Shown in pieces: positions 36,901 to 45,289 of a DNA stretch of 64,000 nt. Positions within the stretch are counted from its first letter, which is position 1. Every line of letters starts with the position of its first letter. The notes beneath the pieces were generated by a model. It was not told where the DNA came from and made no database searches. It was given only the letters and a program-made list of their open reading frames with translations. A program made the translations under genes and the position numbers. Source of the stretch: Argopecten irradians (taxonomy: Eukaryota > Mollusca > Bivalvia > Pectinida > Pectinidae); NCBI RefSeq assembly GCF_041381155.1, contig NC_091137.1:25031351-25095350 (forward strand), read 5' to 3'.

Positions 36901-39900
36901 CACATATCAATATATAAATATAGATCAATTTAATTAAGTATTGTTTGTTTACAGAAACCCCAGTACATGACACGTTCTACATGTGCGCTTAATACAAACA
37001 CGTTCTGTCGATAATAATACATTAAATTATATGTTGTGGGTATTTATTTACGTTATACTATGTAATTATTTCTAATGTGAAAGACCTGCAAGTAGCCACC
37101 ATTCCTTCTCAAAAAGTCGGGCACATGTCTTATGCCATTACCTGGCAAGCAGTGGTCCGATTGTGCAGGAACAGATCTCACGAAATTCATACAATCACGG
37201 TTTGTAAAGACAGGGTCCGTAGTCTGGTCGATGGGTATGATAAAACATTGGTCTCTGAAAAAAACCCAACAAACAACTGATGGAAATCTCAAACTTTGTT
37301 TTATCACTCGTAAAAATAAGAAGTTTAATATATGGCATACTATTAACATTAGTCGTGAAAGATATACCAAAATATAACGACATTAAAGCACACTACCACC
37401 AAATCTTCTTAATGGTACAAATAATCGCCAAAATTTTAAATTGTGATGGTAAATTTATAGAAACTCGAGAAAAGTAAATAGGGTTCAATTACAGGTTTTA
37501 CTGACCTTCTATTCCTGAAAACTGTATCTACTATGCCACAACACTCCACAGTGGAACTACGGTAACCTGTAAAGTCACAATATCCTCGTCACACTAGTGT
37601 ACGATAGACACAAGTTATTAGGTACATATTACAGTGGAACTACGGTAACCTGTAAAGACATAATATCCTCGTCACACTAGTGTACATAGACACAAGTTAC
37701 TAGGTACACAAGTACATATTACAGTAGAACTACGGTAACCTGTAAAGTCATAGTACTCTCGTCACACTAGTGTACGATAGACACAAGTTACTAGGTACAT
37801 ATTACAGTGGAACTACGGTAACCTGTAAAGTCATAATACTCTCGTCACACTAGTGTACGATAGACACAAGTTACTAGGTACATATTACAGTAGAACTACG
37901 GTAACCTGTAAAGTCATAATATCCTCGTCACACTAGTGTACAATAGACACAGGTTACTAGGTACAGAGTACCATAGAACTACGGTAACCTGTAAAGTCAC
38001 AATATCAAACTAGTTTAATATTGAAACAGGTCGCAGATCGCGACATTCAGCACTTGCGAAAATATCCACGTTTATAGTATTGAAAACTAACCTCTAGAAA
38101 TGGGTGTTTCTCCGACGTCGTGGTCTGTAAACTGTCCCCATACCATAACCATCAGGCTTCTCTGAGTATCATCCGGAGGTTCAAAAGTAGCGTCGTATTT
38201 ATTAGTGAACACTTCAACAGACAGATATCGTGCACTGGGTAGAGGACTACCGTTCACACTCAACGTCCGGGGGGAGTCGATACCTTAAATCAATTGTAAT
38301 TTAATGGCAAAATGTACAAGATGTTGAGCGAATATAAGGTGTGCTTTGGTCAGGGTTAAGAAAGACAGAAGTCACAAATTTTCAGCAAGCCACCGTTCTC
38401 TGCTAGACTCGTGGCAAAAATATCTATTTCATGGAATTAACCAATCTCCTGTTTTTATATAATGAAATATGAATATGATGAAAACAGACATAACCTACTT
38501 CGTATTGAAGTCCTTAGAGAAAAGAAAAATCAAAATTATTCAAAATTCAATATAAGTAAGGTAAAAGACAATGAATACATCTGAACTAGGATTATAATTA
38601 TTTTTAAATGAAGTAATTCACGTGGTGCTTCAACTTCAACATGTCCTTGTATAAAAACCTCAGCCGTGTTTCAAATACTATGAGTTTCTTTCAAACAATA
38701 TAGAAATTCAGTTGATTCGACCAGAGCTGAGTGCAGCGAAATGTATGAGTGTAGTTTTGGGTGTCGTCTGACAATGCCTGCACTTGTAACCATGGTAACA
38801 GCATGGCGTATGGTACGATAGCAATGGAACGCCAAATAATGATTCTAAAGTTTGGCACAGAAAGACAATTTTTATGCAGACAAAAGACACGATATTCCTC
38901 TAAAGCGCAAAGTAAACATCTTCTATCTGTAGTGTAGAGATGCCATGATATAAATGTTGATTGTCCTAGCAGCAATATGATATAAAATTATAACTACATG
39001 TAATTTGATATCATATTATCAGAATAGGGCAAATATAGTATAGCATAGCATCGTTCTACATAACGACAAATGTCAGAAATATAAATTTAAATTCCTTATC
39101 CAAAGGATATGTTTATTATATGGTACCTCCCAGGTAAAGACAGGTATATACCCCCAATTTTAGTAATACTCTCCTTTATTTCCCTACCAACTTACCATCC
39201 TGGTAGGCGGGCGGTAGTAGTCTGTTTTGAATGATGTGAGCGGCTCCCCAGTGAGGGTGGTCCACGTTGTTACACTCGCCATTAATCGTCCTGTAGACGG
39301 CGCTCTCGTCACAATCTAAATCGTCGGTGTTGCATAACGAGTCGAATTTCCCACTCCATTTTTTCTGAACCGTACTGTCTTGTTTTATTTCTGCTAGATC
39401 TTTAAATGTTGATCTGCAATAATTTTAAACAAAATAATACTAACATGACAGAATCTATAAAACAAATATTTTATTAAAATGATATTTTGTAGAAAAAAAC
39501 CTTCATAAATCAATTGTACGGGCTAAGTGTAGCATTTATTTTCCTCTAGTGTCAAATAGACATTAACGCTACCGTGGTAGTTGCTGTAATGTTTTGAATT
39601 TCTCCATAAAACAGTTACTCACGAAACAGGTTGATACGTTCTACCGGGTGTCAGTGTCATCCATGATAGCGCTTCGAACATTGAGTGTCGTATAACTTTC
39701 AACCAATCACGTAATGATACGTAAAATCAGTGCTATTCAGTAGCATGCGATATCAGAGGAAACAAATTGCTATGCATTGATATATACATAAAAACGTTAT
39801 AAATGAAGTTACGGATTTTCATGGACCAACACTCTACATATCAATGAGTTTTTAGGTTTTTTTTTTTAATTTGAATTGTTTTATTTCATTTTAAAGGAGA

Positions 39901-42900
39901 AGGTACGTTAAGACTCGAATATGGCCGCAAAATTATTTCTCCAGTAAAGAACAACATATTTTGCCATATAACAGTTGAATACATTTGTTAACATATTACA
40001 TCCCGAAAATATCCAGCATGTGCCAATTATGTTCACTATGACGTCATCAACATGCAGTTTCCCGCCATTTTTCACAAAAATCCTTGAAAAATAATATTTT
40101 TTGAGTGGTTTTCTCTAAAAATGAATGTGGCCGCCTTCGTGGAGCAGAAAGAGATTTTCACACGTTGTGTATCGTGTATTTACGCATATCCATGCAAAAT
40201 ATAAAGTTGCTTCAAGGTGGCGGCCAAATCCATTTCAAGCCTTTTCTAACCTAAAGATGATGAATTTCTAGTAAAATTTGGCGAGAAGAGGAAAATCATC
40301 AATTTGATGACGTCATAGGTGGAGCACATGTTTTGATGGATGGCAAGTATGAGAGTATTAATTGATGTGAAATTGATGTGGATCAGAGTTAATATTTTTC
40401 GGCCTGAAAAACTAAATCCAAATACTGGTCCTATCATATCTACTCCTTTATTTTCGTATCCATTCAGTAAGCACACGCTATTTTGAATTCCTATTTATAA
40501 CAGTATTTGAGCTACATGTATATGGTGGGATATATTAATGGAAAATTGATCTCGTGCAACGGTAGAAACTTTACGTTCTATATCGCCTTCATTGAGCTAA
40601 TGATATTGTATGTTTCAAATACGTGAAATCGATGTTAAGAGTGGTTTATTGAGATATTATTTCGTAAGTTTTGTTATTTGTGATAATTATAAGACAATTT
40701 TATTGACATCTTTGGTTATTTCCTTACCCTTGAAGCAGCCTTTTGGTTGCCATGAGTGACCTAATAGCTGCTTCTTCTTCCTTCTCGACAAAACTTTCAG
40801 CTGTCATCATATTATTAAGGGCCGCTATGGCTTCTGAGGTGTGCGTGTCTCCCGGTTGGGGATCCAGACCTAAAACATTACCACGTTCAATCGAGACTAT
40901 ATGGTTATGTTCTAAATGCTATTCTTCAAATCTGATAATATAATGATATATCAAGCAGAACGAAACTTAACACAAGAACAGAATGATTTCATGGAAAGTC
41001 TGTCCGTTGTGCTCGTTGGATATCCGAGGATTATTCTAGTTGTTCCGGATAAGTCACTATTGAGAAGTGAGGCGACGGACTTAATGACACCAAGCAACTT
41101 GCCTCTGCGTAACCGATCACATTTTTCTGACAACGGGCGAACTGAGTTATGTTGCTCGGTGTCTTCGTCGGCATGTTTCAGTGATATAACACAAAAATAC
41201 ATAACACGAATATACCACAGTCTCTAAAAACACGCACCTCGCTTTTCACTCACACACGACACCATATACACGAGAGGGTGTCCTTAAGTGGCTGTTTATG
41301 TGACATTAGTACAATAAACCCTGCCAAGCCCAAACACTATACTGAAAATAGAGCGAGTTATTAGGGCAAATAGACGTTTTCGTACTACACGCGTGGCAAT
41401 GTTTTCACATAGTAACACCAGAACAGGTATCATATCATGGAAAGTCCGTCCTTAGTGTCCGCTGGTTATTCGAGAATCATTTTCGTTTTTCCGGATTAGT
41501 CCCTACCCTGAACAATGCAGCGACTTATTTTCAAAAATCTCCACCGTTTCACCAATTCGTATGATACTGTTCTTCTGACATTAGTAGCAAAGCCTCGATA
41601 AATTCTGTTTTGGCCTACAGTTGATTATATTCAAAATTATTGTAATATATGTTTACTTTTTTCTGTCGTGATGGATTCAGTTAAGTTAATTATATACCAT
41701 ATGACCGTGTTGGTGATGAGTGCGTCTTGATAAAGGAGAGCCGGGAGGACTGCCTTGAAAATTTGACGATCACGTAATTCGTCAATCACGTTTGTAAGGA
41801 TTCCGCGTTCCATAGATTGTACCGTTGATTTACTGGTTTGACCAATGTATCTTTCTAAACTTACCGACTTCAGATGATGCGACAATCCGCCATTTTCCAT
41901 CTCCATGTACATTTGTCGTTACGCCGATGTAATCAAACGATCTTTTTGGATCCAGTTGACCAGTCATGAAGACCTCCCATCCCTTTTGCCTTTGTCGAAG
42001 CACCTGCATGTTGCCGCCATACCAGCTAATCATAAATGCTCTGTATTCGTTACAATCTACTACCCCGTCCATGTCGTTTCTTCCCAGTTCTGTGTCACCT
42101 GAGCGGATGATCGACTCCATATTGAGGTCATTGCCGAAGATAATTTCGATTCCGTCGGTAACGTTCTGGTCATCTCGTTCAAAAAGTGCGATGTGTGCGT
42201 TCCTGCAAGCCATTACTTCGAACATCAAGTACGGAGGTCTTCTCACAGCAGGCAGCCCGTGTTCGTGCAGCATCTCAAAAACAGTTGTATCGAAGGTTCT
42301 AGGGGTTTTGATAATGATATCTGGTTCTGGAAAATAAATAAAAAAGTAATGATCCTAAAACATCAATTATCGGAAAAGTAAAATGCGACACACATAAAGA
42401 AATTTAATAAATAGAATTAGATAATTGATTAAAAAAGAAAGGAAATGATGAAGATTGTGTCATGATCCGTCGTGATGAGTTATCTGCCCTTTAAAGTGAG
42501 ATAAGAGATGATGACGTCATTCTCAAAATTAAAGGAAGTAACAAAAATATCTGCCTGCAAGAAGATATATTCTGACCACACGAAAATAAAGACTAGTTTA
42601 GTAAAGTACCACAACACCTTTGCATCATTATGATTGATCAGGAGTTGTCTCTCCTTGTCCACTCTGACAATGTTTTGACTAAGCTATGTAAGGAGATAAC
42701 TCCTGACATATCAGAATCATTAAAACGCAAGTGTATACTTCATTTGTTTTATGTGAGTGGTAAATATGTGTTGGTATTGTATTTTCTTAATAAGATGCTT
42801 GCAATTGGAATAAAATAACTATTTAAAATAATTATGCCAATGTATCAACATTTGTCTCTTATGCATCTTCTGTACATGTTGCATTATTTATTTAAATGAT

Positions 42901-44879
42901 GTAAAAATGAGTAAAACATATATATATGTATATATAAACCGTCATGTTATAGCTAATATTTGTAAGAGTAACTCATTTAGATTCATAAAATAATGACTCC
43001 ATCATTCTTTTCATATAAAAATATTCAAACAACTACTTTAAAATAATTGTCCATTGTAATGCTGTGTCCCCTACCTCGTTTTGGAACCCTGAAATGCCCG
43101 TCAGCCCATTTAGCGGTGGTTAGTCCAATGAACTGAACATTGTAAGGTTGTTTTGAGGAATCTTGCCATTGCAAGATTTGGACCCATGTGGACGTCTTTG
43201 GATCTAGTTTTGATACCTGTATATTTGCTCCTGCCCAGCCCACAAAGAACGTGCGGTATTCATTACAGTCCAGAAGGCCTTTTTCATCGTTTCTGTCCTT
43301 GGCTCGGAACTGCTGTCGTTTATTCCTTATAACAGATCTAGAATTATCCCAGCCTCCAATAACGATTTCGTACAAACGACCATATTGATCCTGGTCTTCT
43401 TTCAACCCCACATGGGCGTCATTACATGCTCTAACTTCAAAGACAAAAGCCTTCACGTCGCTTGTTGCACATTCCGTAGTTTGTAACAATTCGTAGTCGT
43501 AAATGTAAGATAATTTGGTAAGTTGTTTTTTAGTTTCAAACACTTCGAGATGCCCACCTGAAATAACAAAGCAACACGTGTTGTTTTTAGACGATTTGTT
43601 CTGCTTAACAACAGAGAAAGTGGCATCAGTGCAGATGATAACGTAACACATAAAAACTTTTACAGAAAAGACAACAATGAAGACAACACTCAGGTCATAC
43701 GCCTTACATACCATTTGTGTAATAAAACTGTTTAAGGTCGTTGTATTCCATTAGGCGATCGTCTGCAAATTTAAATGCATCCTCAATATCTGTCTCAATG
43801 TCTCGGGTGACGATGGTTCCTGTTTTTTCTCCGTCCGTCCTCTTGTCCATCTCTTTGTCCTTTTCTAACTCATCTATTTCCTTCAATACGTCCACTAGTT
43901 CTTCGTAAAGGTCTGATGTGGATCTTGCGGCCACGGTGCTGACTAGTAGTACAGGTAACAAAATCACCAACAGGAATTGGAGTAACGACATGATGGATGC
44001 TGGAACAAAAAATTACCTTATATGTAGCGACATAGGTAAAACAAGTACTATTAGCAGCTGTATGTCAGATACCACTGGATACGTAATTAGTGTGTAGAGG
44101 ATACGTAATTAGTGTGTAGAGGATACGTAATTAGTGTGTAGATGATACGTAATTAGTGTGTAGAGGATACGTAATTAGTGTGTAGAGGATACGTAATTAG
44201 TGTGTAGAGGATACGTAATTAGTGTGTAGAGGATACGTAATTAGTGTGTAGAATAGGATTTACTTGAATTTGTAAATATTGGGCAAGATTTTGTTTGTTT
44301 ATGATAACGATAGTTATAAGACAAATATTACAAAGTACATTTAAGTTTCCTTAATGCTTGTATTCATTTTCGTATTGATTCTCAAAGAAAACCGATGGCT
44401 AATTAAAGGTTATCGAACCCTAAATAGACTTGATATGCTTGGAAGCCGATGTCGACTTTTCCGTCACTTCAAGATTTAATCGTTATCTAAAAGTATTTAA
44501 TATGAAAATATTAACGTAGCTTGCCGAAAACGAAGTATCACCAAGTGGAAATGATTTATAGAAGTATATACATATATAGTTTAAAATCTGAGAAAGGAAA
44601 TACTGCAAGCTTCACTTTCTGCCTCTTATATTTCATACCATAAGTATGTGTGTGTTTAGTAGTCGAATAAGGAAAGAAAATATTGCAAGGTCAGAAATTT
44701 AAGTAAAACTAGAGTACTACATTTTTGGAGAGTATCTAATATAAAGCTATCAGCTTGTTTCCCAAATCCTAACATTTAGGTAAATGTAGATTGTCTATGA
44801 ACATATACTTAAACTACAGCCGACTTACCTGTAGTGTTGAGCTGTATGGTATATTCCAAGGAGACGCAACCCCTGGTCT
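26588..44879 (-). CDS. Copy B: secreted double-FAMeT animal haem peroxidase
   Basis: 15-exon gene: 5' UTR exon 44829-44879, then coding exons listed separately from 43991 to the TAA at 26921-26923. The product, about 1,020 residues if exon 13 were intact, has a signal peptide (1-22), an acidic propeptide-like segment, FAMeT-like domain 1 (about 110-250), FAMeT-like domain 2 (about 275-405), a helical linker (409-455) and an animal haem peroxidase domain from about 500 to the C-terminus. Visible haem-site residues are distal DHD (His about 583, with the flanking Asp that in mammalian peroxidases esterifies haem and the next Asp that binds calcium), catalytic Arg about 698 and Glu about 701 in GDIRVNE, proximal His about 796 in AAYRYGHTLI, and LNIQRGRDHGLP. 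Likely reaction: H2O2-dependent oxidation outside the cell. Phases agree across all exons except exon 13, which is disrupted. Either the gene is recently dead or this exon is mis-assembled. Confidence 0.85.
26921..26981 (-). CDS. Copy B exon 15: peroxidase C-terminus and stop
   Basis: Acceptor TTTTAG. It encodes FSNWKPCADLPDIDVDLWN then TAA at 26921-26923. The pattern (C..LP.ID..LW) is the usual C-terminal end of animal haem peroxidases. Phase fits exon 14 (GA plus G gives Glu). Another frame is open longer, but the phase and the motif select this one. Confidence 0.8.
27584..27741. repeat. Long hairpin, about 72-bp arms
   Basis: Left arm 27584-27656 and right arm 27671-27741 are inverted copies with two mismatches and one 2-bp indel, separated by 14 bases (GCGGCTTTGCCGGG). 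It lies in intron 14 of copy B. It could be a palindromic MITE or yield a hairpin RNA if transcribed with the intron. Confidence 0.9.
27890..27986 (-). CDS. Copy B exon 14: late peroxidase exon
   Basis: 97-bp exon with acceptor TTTTAG and donor GTATGT. It encodes QMANVEDVSLSKIFCEAFNL and then ATVPEDAFELI, matching the conserved QL..I..VSLARI.CDN...I..V..D.F block near the end of animal peroxidases. It needs one base from exon 13 to complete its first codon; joining exon 12 directly to it shifts the frame and soon hits a stop. Confidence 0.8.
29142..29364 (-). pseudogene. Copy B exon 13: peroxidase exon with several frame breaks
   Basis: The segment 29159-29212 encodes CMMAEQFHRLKFGDRYWY, the conserved C.I..QF..L..GDRFWYE block that belongs between exons 12 and 14. 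Upstream, fragments of the expected sequence occur in three different frames: SMPIV, then DITDGPG, then DIGPT. Two imperfect copies of one segment (29192-29235 and 29237-29300, AAACTGCTCCCGCCATCAT...TAACGTTG) interrupt it. After WY an in-frame TAA appears. The exon is 223 bp, which does not satisfy the phase required (length 2 mod 3). Splice sites GTGTAAG and GTAAGG remain. It could be true decay or a local assembly error. Boundaries are approximate at the 5' side. Confidence 0.6.
30138..30186. repeat. GA-rich microsatellite
   Basis: GAGAGAGAGAGGGGAGAGAG-type tract in intron 12 of copy B. Confidence 0.9.
31168..31590. repeat. Duplicated intronic segment
   Basis: GAGATTTCAGAAAAGATG followed by TGACGTCAC, CATCCGGG and CTCAAAGGTACAA occurs at about 31168 and again at about 31547. 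An exact 33-bp repeat beginning TAGTTGGGAATTTAATAATA lies at 31267-31299 and 31458-31490. Partial tandem duplication, each copy containing a TGACGTCA (CRE-like) motif. Confidence 0.7.
33595..33652 (-). mobile_element. Possible tRNA-derived SINE head or tRNA relic
   Basis: On the minus strand TGGTGTCGTGG resembles a Pol III A box and CCCGGCTTCAACCC a degenerate B box at about the right spacing, followed by a T/A-rich tail. No full cloverleaf was checked. Confidence 0.3.
33867..33901. repeat. 35-base poly-G tract
   Basis: Uninterrupted run of 35 G. The glycine and proline ORFs over it are artefacts. Its length is unlikely to be exact. Confidence 0.95.
34247..34459 (-). CDS. Copy B exon 12: peroxidase LNIQRGRDHG exon
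   Basis: 213 bp, acceptor TTTCAG, donor GTGAGT. It encodes FFVQAIDRHLFG, then DLSALNIQRGRDHGLPGYVD and LKHCSPNQDV. LNIQRGRDHGLP is the most invariant signature of animal haem peroxidases; its Asn is the expected partner of the proximal His. Phase fits exon 11 (CG plus C gives Arg). Ends with CA, requiring one base from exon 13. Confidence 0.9.
35172..35634 (-). CDS. Copy B exon 11: catalytic Arg and proximal His exon
   Basis: 463 bp, acceptor CTGCAG, donor GTCAGT. It begins GDIRVNENPLLATIHTAFVR: by alignment with mammalian peroxidases the Arg is the catalytic one and the Glu three residues later is a haem-ester residue. Then RQIIGALIQQITYSKWLPSV and TTAAYRYGHTLIKDVI, whose His is the proximal haem ligand. 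A sequon (NYS) is present. Frame intact over 154 residues. The position after RVNE is Asn, not the Met that gives myeloperoxidase its sulfonium link. Confidence 0.9.
36123..36215 (-). CDS. Copy B exon 10: cysteine-bearing peroxidase exon
   Basis: 93 bp, acceptor TTTTTTAG, donor GTAAGA. It encodes KMKTQSGNLLPENSDRSC and then VRDGSESNCFEAG, leading into GDIRV of the next exon. The two cysteines match the usual C....CF.AGD arrangement. Confidence 0.85.
36722..36823 (-). CDS. Copy B exon 9: peroxidase TSYVDGSMVYGS exon
   Basis: 102 bp, acceptor ATTAAG, donor GTTAGT. It encodes VREQLNAITSYVDGSMVYGS and then EDDVAWSLRSFYG. The T.Y.DGS segment matches the calcium-binding loop of animal peroxidases (T, backbone, D and S ligands). 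Confidence 0.9.
37142..37252 (-). CDS. Copy B exon 8: CF.IPI peroxidase exon
   Basis: 111 bp. The acceptor is the second AG of TTTCAGAG, selected because only this choice keeps frame with exon 7; donor GTAATG. It encodes DQCFIIPIDQTTDPVFTNRD and then CMNFVRSVPAQSDHCLPG, matching C..I.IP..D..F....C..F.RS. Confidence 0.85.
37546..38008. repeat. Minisatellite, about 83-bp unit x6
   Basis: Six units containing GAACTACGGTAACCTGTAAA and GTCACACTAGTGTAC, in intron 7 of copy B. It lies directly beside the point (about 38065) where similarity to copy A ends. Confidence 0.9.
38092..38283 (-). CDS. Copy B exon 7: distal-histidine exon
   Basis: 192 bp, acceptor ATTTAAG, donor GTTAGT. It encodes GIDSPRTLSVNGSPLPSAR and SLMVMVWGQFTDHDVGET. 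WGQF.DHD carries the distal His with the haem-ester Asp before it and the calcium-ligand Asp after it. Intact, unlike the copy A homologue. Confidence 0.9.
39196..39413 (-). CDS. Copy B exon 6: start of the peroxidase domain
   Basis: 218 bp, acceptor ATTGCAG, donor GTAAGT. It encodes STFKDLAEIKQDSTVQKKW, then VYRTINGECNNVDHPHWGAA and NRLLPPAYQDG. The conserved YRTI.GECNN and LPPAY.DG motifs mark the beginning of the folded peroxidase domain. Confidence 0.9.
40728..40869 (-). CDS. Copy B exon 5: helical linker
   Basis: 142 bp, acceptor TTTTAG, donor GTAAGG. It encodes LDPQPGDTHTSEAIAALNNM and an Ala/Glu-rich helix ending KRLLQG. Phase (ends GG) joins directly to exon 6 (A TCA). Equivalent to copy A exon 5. 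Confidence 0.8.
41549..41813 (-). pseudogene. Possible decayed CARD-like coding relic in intron 4
   Basis: Between exons 4 and 5 of copy B, the minus strand reads MERGILTNVIDELRDRQIF, then a leucine-rich LLYQDALITNTVIWYI, then TTEKSKHILQ and a stop (ORF end 41637). About 15 bases on, in another frame, comes AKTEFIEALLLMSEEQYHTN before a stop at 41549-41551. This succession (L..L.D..I....LL....LIT...I, T..K...IL, F.EAL....Q.H....L) resembles a CARD death-fold domain split by a frameshift. Copy A intron 4 keeps only a shorter, more diverged version. The match is by pattern only. Confidence 0.3.
41865..42326 (-). CDS. Copy B exon 4: second FAMeT-like domain
   Basis: 462 bp, acceptor TTTTCCAG, donor GTAAGT. 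It encodes LMFEVMACRNAHIALFE, IEIIFGNDLNMESIIRSG, DCNEYRAFMISWYGGNMQV and DYIGVTTNVHGDGKWRIV. This is a complete Methyltransf_FA-type domain in a single exon. The NVT sequon is conserved with copy A. Confidence 0.9.
43075..43557 (-). CDS. Copy B exon 3: first FAMeT-like domain
   Basis: 483 bp, acceptor TTATTTCAG, donor GTAGGG. It encodes YDYELLQTTECATSDVKAFV, FEVRACNDAHVGLKED, YEIVIGGWDNSRSVIRN, DCNEYRTFFVGWAGANIQV and VQFIGLTTAKWADGHFRV. GGWDNSRSVIR is closer to the family consensus (GGW.NT.S.IR) than the copy A version, suggesting that copy A is the faster-evolving one here. Confidence 0.9.
43712..43999 (-). CDS. Copy B exon 2: start codon and signal peptide
   Basis: Acceptor TTGTTCCAG, ATG at 43989-43991, donor GTATGT. 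It encodes MSLLQFLLVILLPVLLVSTV, with cleavage likely after VAA. A Glu/Lys-rich segment (DLYEELVDVLKEIDELEKDK) that could form a short coiled coil follows, then DAFKFADDRLMEYNDLKQFY, conserved with copy A. Confidence 0.9.
44077..44252. repeat. 22-bp minisatellite, 8 units
   Basis: Exactly eight units of GGATACGTAATTAGTGTGTA plus GA, with a single substitution in one unit, in intron 1 of copy B. The corresponding place in copy A has no array. Such perfect repeats imply recent expansion. Confidence 0.95.
44829..44879 (-). other. Copy B exon 1 (5' UTR)
   Basis: Non-coding first exon, with donor CTACAG/GTAAGTCGG at 44829/44828 and start placed about 30 bp from the TATA box. Nearly the same sequence as copy A exon 1 around the donor. 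Confidence 0.65.
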
Positions 44880-44900
44880 GTCTAACCGACAGCACACTAG

Positions 44901-44911
44901 CCTTTATATAG
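44901..44911 (-). promoter_or_regulatory. TATA box of copy B
   Basis: CTATATAAAGG on the minus strand, identical in sequence and spacing to copy A. Confidence 0.75.
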
Positions 44912-45138
44912 TAAACGGGTAGGAAAAAACATCCTGTTCGCCTACACAATCAAAAAGGCAAAACAAAGCGCGTCCTTAGTTACAGAAATATATCCCTTGT
45001 CGTCATTTTTTCTGCATGACTTCACAAATAGCATCTGATTAGCTCACTTTAACGTAATTAAAATATACCAACCATGTCACCCCATAACTCCTTGAATTTA
45101 CACACTATCTATCACAGCATAAACTCAATTATGTTTCT

Positions 45139-45178
45139 CTATCCAATGAAATTTTGATTACAAGGAAATAGAGACCCG
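45139..45178 (-). promoter_or_regulatory. Conserved upstream block, copy B
   Basis: Counterpart of 13327-13366 with one difference over 40 nt. Contains an inverted CCAAT element. The conservation is higher than in flanking bases. Confidence 0.4.
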
Positions 45179-45289
45179 GTGGACATGCATTAATTACCGA
45201 CTAAAAGCCATTGGTTCTGATTTTTTCTTGAGTTACATAAATGGTAAATTTTGCGTTAATATCATTTGTTAAGTGACTTAATGTATAAA

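Noticed and set aside
39600..39720. Open frame with donor GTGAGT in intron 5 of copy B (ending TPGRTYQPVS) and a similar open frame in copy A near 7065-7150
   Set aside because: No acceptor fits the phase left by exon 5, exon 5 joins exon 6 in frame without it, and the surrounding introns are homologous anyway.
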